From the NCBI RefSeq assembly GCF_002284565.1, contig NZ_NPKI01000015.1:815566-879565 (forward strand): DNA of 64,000 bases, read 5' to 3'. Made by a program: the position numbers and the translations under genes. Origin of the DNA: Mesorhizobium mediterraneum (GTDB lineage: Bacteria > Pseudomonadota > Alphaproteobacteria > Rhizobiales > Rhizobiaceae). This document shows positions 1-8,912 of this stretch, piece after piece. Under the pieces are notes generated by a model. The model made no database searches and was not told the origin of the DNA. It saw only the letters and a program-made list of their open reading frames with translations. How positions within the stretch are numbered: position 1 is the stretch's first letter; every line of letters begins with the position of its first letter.

Positions 1-1062
1 CTGCGCGGCCTTGATCTCGCTGACGATCTTTGAATAGTCGCGCTGGGCGTCGCCGACGTCACGCAACTGCTCGAACTTGACGAGCTCGGCCACCGGCATG
101 CCCATATTGGGAAACTTGGCAAGGAAATCGGCCGGCAGGCTTTCCATGGCCGGCTTGTTCGGCACCTTGTAGTCGATGTTCTGGGCCGCCCAGGCGTGGT
201 TCTTGGCGTCCAGCATGAAGTTGATGAATTGGAACGCGGCGTCCTTGTTGGCTGACGCCTTCATCACCACCATCGTGTCGACCCACAGGTCCGAACCCTC
301 CTTGGGGATGACGTATTTGATCTCAGGCTTCTCGGCGATGCCATAATTGCACCAGCCATCCCATGCCTGCACCATCAGCGCCTCGCCCGAGACCAGCTTC
401 GAATAGAAGGTGGTATCGTCATAGGCGAGCAAGGTCTTCTTGGCCGAGATCAACAGGTCCTTGACCTCGGCGAGCTTGGCTGGATCGGTCTCGTTGACCG
501 AATAGCCCTTGGCGAGCTGGCCGGCGGCAAGCAGCCAGCGGTCTGTCGCCAGCATGGTGGTCTTGCCCTTGAGCGCGTCGGATGGGGCGAGAAGATCGTT
601 CCAGCTGGTCGGCTCGGTCTTGACCAGATCCGAGCGGTAGCAAAGGCCGGTCGTGCCCCAGGTGTAAGGCACGGAGAAATTGTTGCCGGCGTCGTGCGGC
701 AGCTTCGCCGCCTCGGGATAAAGATTGGCGAGGTTGGGGATCTTGGCGTGGTCGATCGTCTCGATCAGGCCGAGCTTGTTCAGCACTTCGGCGAAGGGCG
801 AGGAGACGAAGACCACGTCATAGCCCTTGCCGCCCGAAGCGACGAGCTTGCCCATGATCTCCTCATTGGTGGCGTGGACGACGACCTCACCGGAAACGCC
901 GGTCGCGGCCTTGAAGGCGGCCATGGCATCCGGCGCCATGTAGCCATCCCAGTTGGAAATGACGAGGTCGGCGGCAGAAGCCGGCGCCGACAGCGCCAGG
1001 GCGAGGCCAAGCGCAATCGAAGATATCTTTAACGGATGGCGCAGGCGGGTTGAGGCGGTCAT
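1..1062 (-). CDS. Polyamine-type ABC transporter substrate-binding protein (partial, C-terminus outside window)
   Basis: Periplasmic solute-binding protein of the spermidine/putrescine (PotD/PotF) class, expected to deliver a polyamine or related amine to a membrane ABC importer. The first 354 codons are visible and the reading frame runs off the left edge. Residues 1-30 form a Sec signal peptide ending APASA, followed by ADLVISNWDGYMAP, the usual start of the mature protein in this family. Later segments such as PYTWGTTGLCYRSD and VQAWDGWCNYG are also typical. The ATG at 1062 has a GGGAG ribosome-binding site six bases upstream. It is divergent from a GntR-led operon encoding gamma-glutamylamine enzymes, so an amine ligand is plausible, but the ligand cannot be read from sequence. 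Permease and ATPase genes probably lie to the left. Confidence 0.9.
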   Translation of the reverse strand, partial: MTASTRLRHPLKISSIALGLALALSAPASAADLVISNWDGYMAPDAMAAFKAATGVSGEVVVHATNEEIMGKLVASGGKGYDVVFVSSPFAEVLNKLGLIETIDHAKIPNLANLYPEAAKLPHDAGNNFSVPYTWGTTGLCYRSDLVKTEPTSWNDLLAPSDALKGKTTMLATDRWLLAAGQLAKGYSVNETDPAKLAEVKDLLISAKKTLLAYDDTTFYSKLVSGEALMVQAWDGWCNYGIAEKPEIKYVIPKEGSDLWVDTMVVMKASANKDAAFQFINFMLDAKNHAWAAQNIDYKVPNKPAMESLPADFLAKFPNMGMPVAELVKFEQLRDVGDAQRDYSKIVSEIKAAQ

Positions 1063-1166
1063 GACAGACTCCCATTCTGGTTGATCGTCGAATTCAATCA
1101 ATCGTTGGACCAGCGCTTGCGACCATGCCGCCGCTTCGATCCTGTTCCCCGGTCTTTTTATTGCCG

Positions 1167-1206
1167 ATTGACCTGACAGTACTATTGCAGAAAAAAGTAC
1201 GTCAAT
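1167..1206. promoter_or_regulatory. Candidate operator: nested inverted repeats between binding protein and GntR gene
   Basis: In the 240-bp divergent spacer, ATTGAC (1167-1172) pairs with GTCAAT (1201-1206) and GTACT (1179-1183) pairs with AGTAC (1196-1200). Dyads of this type between divergent genes often bind the adjacent regulator, here the GntR protein starting at 1303. The assignment is inference from position and symmetry only. Confidence 0.4.
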
Positions 1207-1302
1207 CCATAATTTGGAAAATCGCTGCGAAACCTGGCCGATTGTGTCTGCAAGGGCGATCGGTCAAGCCGCAGCGGTCAAGTCCGTTCATGAGAAATCG
1301 CC

Positions 1303-2241
1303 ATGCAAGTCGCTGCCAGACGACCGCGCACCAACCATCTCGATCTCGCTCAGCGCATCCTGGATGTGGCCCGGCAACGCGGCTTCGAAGCCGGTGCTCA
1401 TCTTCCGGAACAGCAGATCGCGTCTCTCTGCAACGTTTCGCGGACTCCGGTGCGGGCCGCATTGCGCCTGCTCACCGAAAAAGGCGTCGTGCGCTGGGAG
1501 GCTGAATCGGGCTACCGCCTTGCGGTGGACCTAACCAGCCAGGCGACTCTTGCCACCGATCTGCCTGTTACCGAGGAGGACGAGCTCGCGGAGATGATCC
1601 TGCGTGATCGGTCGGCGCGCCGGCTGGATCAGACGGTGACCATCGGCGCGCTGATGCGGCGGTATGATGCCGAGCGGAAGACGGTACTAAAAGCGTTAAA
1701 GAAACTGACAGATGAAAATCTTCTGGACCGCGCGCCGGGTCAGTCCTGGCTGTTCAGGCGGGCGCCCGATGATCCGGAGGCACAAGGGGAAAGCTACGAG
1801 TTCCGCCTGCTGCTCGAACCTGCCGCCATTCTGGCGCCTGGCTTCCGGCTGGACGGGACCCGCGCGGCGGCATTGCGCCAGGGCATGGAAGCACTGCTGT
1901 CGCTGCCCGATGCCGCATTCGACACCAAAGAGTTCCAGCGCCTGGACATCGACTTTCACGGCCTAATCGCCGATGGCGCCGCCAACCGGTTCGTCACCGA
2001 CGCGCTGTCCGACCATCTCAGGCTGCGCCGGCTGCCAGGGACCTATGCCGGCGTCAACGTCTTCCGGCTGAAGCAGTCGCTGCGCGAGCACCTGACCATA
2101 CTCGACCAATTGGAAAGCCGGCAGTATGAGGTTGCGGCCGACCTGCTTCGCGTCCACTTGCGGCTTTCCCGCAGCCAGCGGCCGCAGGCGGCCAGTCGCG
2201 GGGCCCCCGCATTGTTCGGCATGATCAGCCGGCCGGCTTGA
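1303..2241 (+). CDS. GntR family transcriptional regulator with two winged-helix segments and an FCD-like domain
   Basis: DNA-binding regulator of 312 residues. Residues about 12-75 are a canonical GntR winged helix, with IASLCNVSRTPVRAALRLL as the recognition region. Residues about 88-150 look like a second winged helix (IGALMRRYDAERKTVLKALKKL followed by a DENLLDR wing), after which an all-helical FCD-type effector domain runs to about 290. Standard FadR-type GntR proteins are about 220-250 residues with a single winged helix, so this one is enlarged. It is the first gene of a tight operon (the next start is 11 bases after its stop), which suggests it controls its own operon and perhaps the divergent binding protein. 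The effector is unknown; an amine or its gamma-glutamyl derivative is a guess from context. Confidence 0.88.
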   Translation: MQVAARRPRTNHLDLAQRILDVARQRGFEAGAHLPEQQIASLCNVSRTPVRAALRLLTEKGVVRWEAESGYRLAVDLTSQATLATDLPVTEEDELAEMILRDRSARRLDQTVTIGALMRRYDAERKTVLKALKKLTDENLLDRAPGQSWLFRRAPDDPEAQGESYEFRLLLEPAAILAPGFRLDGTRAAALRQGMEALLSLPDAAFDTKEFQRLDIDFHGLIADGAANRFVTDALSDHLRLRRLPGTYAGVNVFRLKQSLREHLTILDQLESRQYEVAADLLRVHLRLSRSQRPQAASRGAPALFGMISRPA

Positions 2242-2252
2242 CGAGGACCATA

Positions 2253-3536
2253 GTGACGCGCAAAGCCAGCCCGACCATCGCGCTGTTTCCCGAAGCGAGC
2301 TTTGGCGCGGCGCTCAATTGCGTCGGCATCGCGCAGGCCTTGCGCGCTCGTGGCGCCCGGCCGGTGTTCATCTGCCATGCCGGCTTCTCCGGCGTGTTTG
2401 CCGACTATGGTTTTCAGGAATACCAGTTGCCGACCGACGAGCCGCTGACCGACAGCGAACGCCAGAGCTATTGGCAGGCTTTCGTGCGCCGGCATCTGCC
2501 GCATTTCAGGCTGAGCCCGATCGACCAGCTCGAGACCTACGTCGCCCCGACCTGGGAAGCGATTGTCGACACCGCCGTCAATGCCGAGGCGCCGCTGCGC
2601 CAATTGCTGGCGCGGCTGAAGCCGGACGCGGTCGTGCTCGACAATGTCATCATGTTTCCGGCGCTGGCTTCCGCCGGCTGCCCATGGGTGCGCGTCGTCT
2701 CCTGCGCCGAGACCGAGTTGCCCGACCCCGATGTACCGCCTTATCTTTCCGGTCTCGCCGCCGACGACCCGAGCCGCGCAGCCTTCGAGGCGCGTTACCT
2801 GGCAGCGGTCGCCCCGGCCCACGACCGCTTCAACCGGCTTCGGGCGGATGCCGGTCTTGCGTCCTTGCCGAAGGGTCTTTTTCTCGAAGCTTCGCCCGAC
2901 CTCAATTTGCTGCTGACGCCGACGATCGTGCGCAGGGAGCGGGCAGAGCCGCTCGACCCGGCCCGCTTCGTCTATCTCGAAGGCTGTGTCCGTTCGGAAG
3001 GGCCGTTCGACGTGCCGGTCTTTCCGCGCAATGACGGGCCGCTGGTCTATCTCAGCTTCGGCAGCCTGGGCGCCATGGATGTCGGCCTGATCGAGCGCAT
3101 GCTCGCCGTGTTCGACCGGCTTCCGGCTCGCTTCATCGTCAATGTCGGCGGTCTGCGTGACACCTATCGCGCGGTTCCGGACAATGTCTATCTCGATGCC
3201 TGGTTTCCGCAGCCATCGGTCGTTGCGAAATCCGACCTCTTCATCCATCACGGCGGCAACAACAGCTTTTGCGAAGCTCTGCGTTTCGGCGTGCCGTCGC
3301 TGATCATGCCCTATTGCTGGGACGGGCACGACAATGCGCAACGTGCCGAGGAAACCGGCGTCGGCCGTCACCTCAGCCGCGATGGCTGGAGCGACGATGA
3401 ACTGGAAAACGCCATCCTTGGCCTAATGGCCGACGGCGAAATGCGCTTTCGTCTCAAGGAGAATGCGGCCACCATGGCACGGGCGCCGGGAACGGACGCC
3501 GCCGCCGAAGCCATTCTCGCCCTCGCAAGGACGTGA
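2253..3536 (+). CDS. Family 1 (UDP-glycosyltransferase/MGT-like) glycosyltransferase
   Basis: Soluble GT-B fold glycosyltransferase of about 427 residues, expected to transfer a sugar from a nucleotide donor to a small acceptor. The N-terminal half begins with the usual acceptor-domain pattern (IALFPEASFGAALNCVGIA then HAGFSGVFADYGF). The C-terminal half has YLSFGSLGAMD and the donor-site block HHGGNNSFCEALRFGVPSL followed by MPYCWDGHDNAQR, which resembles the PSPG region of macrolide and UDP glycosyltransferases. I chose the GTG at 2253, with CGAGGA six bases upstream; a TTG at 2238 overlaps the previous stop. It sits between a GntR regulator and gamma-glutamylamine synthetase/oxidase genes with almost no spacing, an unusual place for such an enzyme. 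Donor and acceptor are unknown. Confidence 0.85.
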   Translation: MTRKASPTIALFPEASFGAALNCVGIAQALRARGARPVFICHAGFSGVFADYGFQEYQLPTDEPLTDSERQSYWQAFVRRHLPHFRLSPIDQLETYVAPTWEAIVDTAVNAEAPLRQLLARLKPDAVVLDNVIMFPALASAGCPWVRVVSCAETELPDPDVPPYLSGLAADDPSRAAFEARYLAAVAPAHDRFNRLRADAGLASLPKGLFLEASPDLNLLLTPTIVRRERAEPLDPARFVYLEGCVRSEGPFDVPVFPRNDGPLVYLSFGSLGAMDVGLIERMLAVFDRLPARFIVNVGGLRDTYRAVPDNVYLDAWFPQPSVVAKSDLFIHHGGNNSFCEALRFGVPSLIMPYCWDGHDNAQRAEETGVGRHLSRDGWSDDELENAILGLMADGEMRFRLKENAATMARAPGTDAAAEAILALART

Positions 3537-3540
3537 CCTG

Positions 3541-4926
3541 ATGCTCAAGACCACAACAACGGATGCACCTGAAATGACCCCAATGGACGATCCGAAAGGA
3601 TGGCTGGAGCAGCAGGGGATCAGGGAAGTCGAGTGCCTGGTGCCGGACGTGAACGGCGTGTTGCGCGGCAAGACCTTGCCGACGGCCAAGTTCCTGAAGT
3701 CGCTCGAGGATCGCGCGCTCTACCTGCCGAGCAGCGCCTTCCTGGTCTGCATCGACGGCCGCTATTCCGGTTCCAACGACGAGGGTTTTGGCTATCAGGA
3801 CCCCGATATGCGGATGGTGCCGGATGTCGCGACGCTCTGCCTTGCGCCCGGCGCCGGAGCAGGCAGGGCCTATGTCTTTGCCGATGCGTTTTACATGGAC
3901 GATCGGCCGTGGATGGCCTCGCCGCGTCATGTCCTAAGGGCCGTGCTTGATCTCTATCGCCAGCGCGGATGGCGGGCGGTGGTGGCGCCGGAGCTCGAAT
4001 TCTACCTGACCGCTCCCAATCCCGATCCCGATCGGCCGCTGACAGCTCCGGTCGGGCGCAATGGCCGCTCCGAAACCGTGCAGCATCCCTATGACATGGC
4101 GGCGCTGGAGGAGTTCGAGCCGGTGATCCAGCGGCTCTACGACTACGCGGCAAAGGCCGGGCTGCCGCTCGACACGTTGATCCATGAGTCGGGCACGGCG
4201 CAGCTCGAGATCAATTTCCTGCATGGCGACGCGCTGCCGCTGGCCGACAAGGTGCTGCTGTTCAAGCGAATGACGCGCCAGGCCGCGCAGGAATACGGCA
4301 TGCACGCAACCTTCATGGCCAAGCCGATCGCAGCACAAGCCGGCAGCTCCATGCATCTCCACATGTCGGTCATCGACGAGGCCGGGAACACGCTGTTTGC
4401 CGGGCGTGACGATGCCGACACCGAGATGTTCGGGCATTTCATCGGCGGCCTGCAGAAGTACATTCCCGAGGTGATGCCGCTGTTTGCGCCGAACGTGAAC
4501 TCGTTCCGCCGCATCCGGCCGAACCACAGCGCGCCGGCCAACATCGAGTGGTCGCATGACAACCGCTCCTGCGGCCTGCGCGTGCCGGCCGGCGGGCGCG
4601 CCGCGCGGCGGGTGGAAAACCGGCTGCCCGGCGCCGATTCCAATCCCTATCTGGCGATGGCCGGCTCTCTGCTCTGCGGCTATCTCGGCGTCGAGGAAAA
4701 GCTCTCGCGCTCGCCCGAGGCATCGGGCAACGCATATCGCAGCAAGAGCACGCTGCCGAAAACCATGGAGGAGGCGCTCGACCGTTTCGCCGCGTGCAGT
4801 CCGGTCCGGGAGTTGCTCGGCGAGGATTTCTTCCAGACCTATCTGCGCGTCAAGAGCGTCGAGCTCGACCTGTTCCAAAGCGTCGTCACGAGCTGGGAAC
4901 GCGATCATCTGCTGCTCAAGGTGTGA
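3541..4926 (+). CDS. puuA: Glutamine synthetase family protein, gamma-glutamylputrescine synthetase-like
   Basis: ATP-dependent ligase of the glutamine synthetase fold (461 residues) that probably joins glutamate to an amine, as PuuA does with putrescine. The catalytic landmarks are visible in order: ELEFYL, HESGTAQLEINF, SSMHLHMS (the ATP/glutamate region), NSFRRIRPNHSAP, and RVENRLPGADSNPY near the end. The N-terminal beta-grasp part (VECLVPDVNGVLRGKTLP) is that of the GlnA3/PuuA branch and not of nitrogen-assimilating GlnA. The ATG at 3541 is four bases after the glycosyltransferase stop, and its own stop overlaps the start of the next gene. That neighbour is a PuuB-like oxidase, which supports gamma-glutamylation. 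The exact amine is not established, so the symbol is by similarity. Confidence 0.85.
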   Translation: MLKTTTTDAPEMTPMDDPKGWLEQQGIREVECLVPDVNGVLRGKTLPTAKFLKSLEDRALYLPSSAFLVCIDGRYSGSNDEGFGYQDPDMRMVPDVATLCLAPGAGAGRAYVFADAFYMDDRPWMASPRHVLRAVLDLYRQRGWRAVVAPELEFYLTAPNPDPDRPLTAPVGRNGRSETVQHPYDMAALEEFEPVIQRLYDYAAKAGLPLDTLIHESGTAQLEINFLHGDALPLADKVLLFKRMTRQAAQEYGMHATFMAKPIAAQAGSSMHLHMSVIDEAGNTLFAGRDDADTEMFGHFIGGLQKYIPEVMPLFAPNVNSFRRIRPNHSAPANIEWSHDNRSCGLRVPAGGRAARRVENRLPGADSNPYLAMAGSLLCGYLGVEEKLSRSPEASGNAYRSKSTLPKTMEEALDRFAACSPVRELLGEDFFQTYLRVKSVELDLFQSVVTSWERDHLLLKV

Positions 4927-6215
4927 TGATGGGCTTCAATTCCGGCCTGGATATCGGCAAGTCCTACTACGTCGCGACGGCCAATCCGGCGCCCGATCAT
5001 CCGGCGCTGCAAGGCGACGTTGACGCCGATCTGGTGGTGGTCGGCGGCGGCTGCACCGGCCTGTCCGCGGCTCTTCATGCCGCCGAGCGCGGGCTGAAGG
5101 TCGTGCTCTTGGAAGGCGGCAAGATCGGATGGGGAGCGTCCGGGCGCAATGGCGGCCAGATCATCCCCGGCCTGCGCAAGGGCGCCAAGGGTCTGGTCAA
5201 GCTTTATGGGCCCGAACGGGCGCGGGCGCTGTTCGACCTCGCCTTCGAGGCGCGCGGGCTGGTGCTCGACCTGATCGAGCGCCACGCCATCGATTGCGAC
5301 CTCCGGCTGACCGGCCACCTCGCCGGTGCGGTCAATAGCTCCGACCTGCGCGACCTCGAAGAAGAGGCCGAGTGCCTTGCCACCGTGATGAATTTTCATG
5401 ACATCGAGATGCTGTCGGCAGCGCAGGCGCGCGGAATGGTAAACACGCCCTATCACGGCGCGATGTACGAGAAGCTCGGCGGCCATATGCATTCGCTGAA
5501 CTATACGCTGGGTCTTGCCCGCGCGGCGGCAGCGGCGGGCGTCACCATCCACGAAAATTCGGTGGCGCTGCGGCTGGAGCGGCAACCTTCCATCCGGGTT
5601 TCGACGGCCAAGGGCTCGGTCCGGGCTAGGCATGTCGTGCTGGCTGGCGACGCCCTGCTCCAGGGGCTCGAGCCGCGCGTCAACAGCCGCATCATGCCGG
5701 TCGGCAACTACATCATCGCGACCGAGCCGCTGGACGACACGAGCGACGTCATCCCAAGCAATGTGGCCGTTTCCGACACGCGCTTCGTGGTCAACTACTA
5801 CCGGCTGTCGGCGGATGGCCGCCTGCTGTTCGGTGGCGGCGAGCGCTACACGCCGTCGCCGCCAGCCGACATTGCTGGTTTCGTGCGGCCGCATATGGAA
5901 AACACTTTTCCGCAATTGCGCGGTCGCCGCATCGACCATGCCTGGGGCGGGCTCGTCTCGGTGACGACATCGCGCCTGCCTGATGTCGGCCACTATGGCG
6001 AGGTCTATTTCGCGCATGGCTATTCCGGCAAGGGCGTGATCCTGTCGACGCTGTCGGGAAAGCTGCTCGCCGAGGCGATCACCGGCGATACGTCGGGGCT
6101 CGACCTGTTTTCGACACTGAGGCCAATGCCGTTTCCCGGCGGCACCGCCCTGCGCGGTCCGCTGTATGTGCTCGGCATGCTTTGGTACGCCATGCGCGAT
6201 CGCATCAAGCATTGA
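4926..6215 (+). CDS. puuB: FAD-dependent oxidoreductase, gamma-glutamylputrescine oxidase-like (DAO family)
   Basis: Flavoprotein of the D-amino-acid-oxidase/glycine-oxidase fold, 429 residues. The Rossmann FAD motif VVVGGGCTGLSAALHAAE lies near residues 37-54, followed by GASGRNGGQI, the second typical FAD-contact segment of PuuB/OrdL proteins. A C-terminal GYSGKGVILSTLSGKLLAE completes the FAD site. The expected reaction is oxidation of the amine carbon of a gamma-glutamylated amine to the aldehyde, downstream of the synthetase encoded just before. The ATG at 4926 shares bases with the synthetase stop (ATGA), implying translational coupling; a second ATG follows at 4929. No separate PuuC dehydrogenase or PuuD hydrolase gene is in the window, so the pathway would be completed elsewhere. 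Confidence 0.86.
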   Translation: MMGFNSGLDIGKSYYVATANPAPDHPALQGDVDADLVVVGGGCTGLSAALHAAERGLKVVLLEGGKIGWGASGRNGGQIIPGLRKGAKGLVKLYGPERARALFDLAFEARGLVLDLIERHAIDCDLRLTGHLAGAVNSSDLRDLEEEAECLATVMNFHDIEMLSAAQARGMVNTPYHGAMYEKLGGHMHSLNYTLGLARAAAAAGVTIHENSVALRLERQPSIRVSTAKGSVRARHVVLAGDALLQGLEPRVNSRIMPVGNYIIATEPLDDTSDVIPSNVAVSDTRFVVNYYRLSADGRLLFGGGERYTPSPPADIAGFVRPHMENTFPQLRGRRIDHAWGGLVSVTTSRLPDVGHYGEVYFAHGYSGKGVILSTLSGKLLAEAITGDTSGLDLFSTLRPMPFPGGTALRGPLYVLGMLWYAMRDRIKH

Positions 6216-6267
6216 GGATCGGCAAGTGAGTCCGCACCAGGGAAACGCAAAAGAGAAAGCTGCATAG

Positions 6268-7473
<1,206 letters not shown>

Positions 7474-7486
7474 AACAAGATCAGGC

Positions 7487-7519
7487 GCCGGCCGCGGCTT
7501 GCCATGACGGGCGGCCGGC
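7487..7519 (+). terminator. GC-rich hairpin after the thiolase gene
   Basis: GCCGGCCGC (7487-7495) and GCGGCCGGC (7511-7519) form a perfect 9-bp stem with a 15-base loop, starting 14 bases after the thiolase stop. No T-run follows, so it may be only a weak or factor-assisted terminator. Confidence 0.4.
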
Positions 7520-7637
7520 TGCAGCTTCCCGGCAAATTTGACCATGTGGACAAAGGTCGGACGCCGTTCCATAGTTCCCTCGCTGATAATTCAAAGAAAC
7601 AGCCGGCTCGACACGGCGTCAATCAGAGGGGCATGCA

Positions 7638-8669
7638 ATGGAAAATGGGAAGAGCAAAATCCAATCGAAACGCGAAGGACTTTCGCGACGCAATTTGCTG
7701 GAACTGGGCGCGCTCGGCCTGGCGGCAGCCATGCTGCCGGGCCAAGCCTTGGCGCAGGACAAGAAGCTGAAGGTGGCGGCGATCTTCGCCACGCCGATCG
7801 AGGAGCCATGGGACCACCAGATCCATGTCGCCCTGCAGAGGGCCGAGAAGGAACTCGGCATCGAGTACAAATGGTCGGAGAAGGTGCAATCGGCCGATTT
7901 CAGCCGGGTCATGCGCGAATATGCGCAAGGCGGCTATGAGCTGGTTCTCGGCGATGCTTTCGCCGCCGAGCGCGAATCCCGCCGAACCGCCAAGCAGTTC
8001 CCGAAGGTCGCCTTCCTGTTCGGCTCCGGCGCCGGGCCGGCCGAGCCGAATTTCGCAGTCTTCGACAACTGGATCCACGAGCCGGCCTATCTCTCCGGCC
8101 TGATCGCCGGAAAGATGTCGAAATCAGGCACGATCGGCGCCGTCGCGGCAATGGGCATTCCGGAAGTGAACCGGCTGGTCAACGCCTTCTTTGCCGGTGC
8201 CAGGGAGGTCAATCCTGATATCAAGAGGAAGGTCGCTTTCATCGGCTCCTTCTTCGATCCGCCGAAGGCAAAGGAAGCGGCGATCGCCCAGATCGACGCC
8301 GGCGTCGACGTGATCTATGCCGAACGCTTCGGCGTCATCGAAGCGGCGGTCGAGAGGAAAATCCTCGCCATCTCCAACATGTCCGACCAGTCGAGCCTCG
8401 GCCCGGACACGGTGATCACCGGCCCGGTCTGGGACATGTATCCGACGGTCGAGCACGCGATCAAGCTGGTCAAGGCGGGTGTCTTCACCGCGCAGGATTA
8501 CGGCGATTTCTCGCGCATGGCCAAGGGCGGCTCCTTTCTGGCGCCCTACCACAAGTTCGACAAGACGCTGCCTGCTGACGTCAAGGAGCTGGTCGAGAAG
8601 AGGAAGGCCGAAATCCTAGACGGCAATTTCCGCGTCGATGTCGACGAGAACACGCCGGTTTCGGATTAG
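7638..8669 (+). CDS. BMP family ABC transporter substrate-binding protein
   Basis: Solute-binding component of an importer of the BMP/PnrA/Med family, whose characterised members mostly bind nucleosides or purine-like ligands. The protein has 343 residues. The N-terminus carries a twin-arginine-like signal (SRRNLLELGALGLAAAMLPGQALA), unusual for a periplasmic binding protein and suggesting export in folded form. The mature part starts KLKVAAIFATPIEEPWDHQ and contains DNWIHEPAYLSGLIAGKMSK, a typical BMP-fold segment. A GAGGGG ribosome-binding site precedes the ATG. It is followed by a palindromic repeat and then by genes for the double ATPase and two permeases, making a complete importer. The ligand is inferred only at the class level. 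Confidence 0.9.
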   Translation: MENGKSKIQSKREGLSRRNLLELGALGLAAAMLPGQALAQDKKLKVAAIFATPIEEPWDHQIHVALQRAEKELGIEYKWSEKVQSADFSRVMREYAQGGYELVLGDAFAAERESRRTAKQFPKVAFLFGSGAGPAEPNFAVFDNWIHEPAYLSGLIAGKMSKSGTIGAVAAMGIPEVNRLVNAFFAGAREVNPDIKRKVAFIGSFFDPPKAKEAAIAQIDAGVDVIYAERFGVIEAAVERKILAISNMSDQSSLGPDTVITGPVWDMYPTVEHAIKLVKAGVFTAQDYGDFSRMAKGGSFLAPYHKFDKTLPADVKELVEKRKAEILDGNFRVDVDENTPVSD

Positions 8670-8702
8670 AGCGCTGTCTTTTTTGGGGATCTGGCGCTTG
8701 TC

Positions 8703-8862
8703 GCACCCCCCTCTGGCCTGCCGGCCATCTCCCCCTCAAGGGGGGAGATTTGCAGCTTCGCCGACAGCGCCTTTTCTTCAGCGTTGACGATTTGCGAAAG
8801 CCGAAGTGACATCCAATCTCCCCCCTTGAGGGGGAGATGGCCGGCAGGCCAGAGGGGGGCGC
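8703..8862. repeat. Long palindromic intergenic element, copy 1
   Basis: Two arms of 48 bp (8703-8750 and 8815-8862) are inverted copies of each other with a single mismatch near the outer edge, separated by about 64 bp. Each arm also holds two small internal hairpins (GGCC-TGCC-GGCC and CCCCCT-CA-AGGGGG). A second copy of the same element is at 63567-63726. It lies between the binding-protein and ATPase genes of one importer. Elements of this kind are frequent in mesorhizobial intergenic DNA; here it could terminate or attenuate transcription, or stabilise the upstream mRNA. Confidence 0.9.
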
Positions 8863-8912
8863 ATCCGTCGATCAAAGCTGAATCGTAGAGCCAATTCCGA
8901 TCAGGAGCACCC

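Noticed and set aside
2043..3371. Long minus-strand open frame (442 codons) opposite the glycosyltransferase gene
   Set aside because: It is the antisense shadow of a GC-rich gene; it has no recognisable motif and the plus-strand frame carries clear glycosyltransferase motifs.
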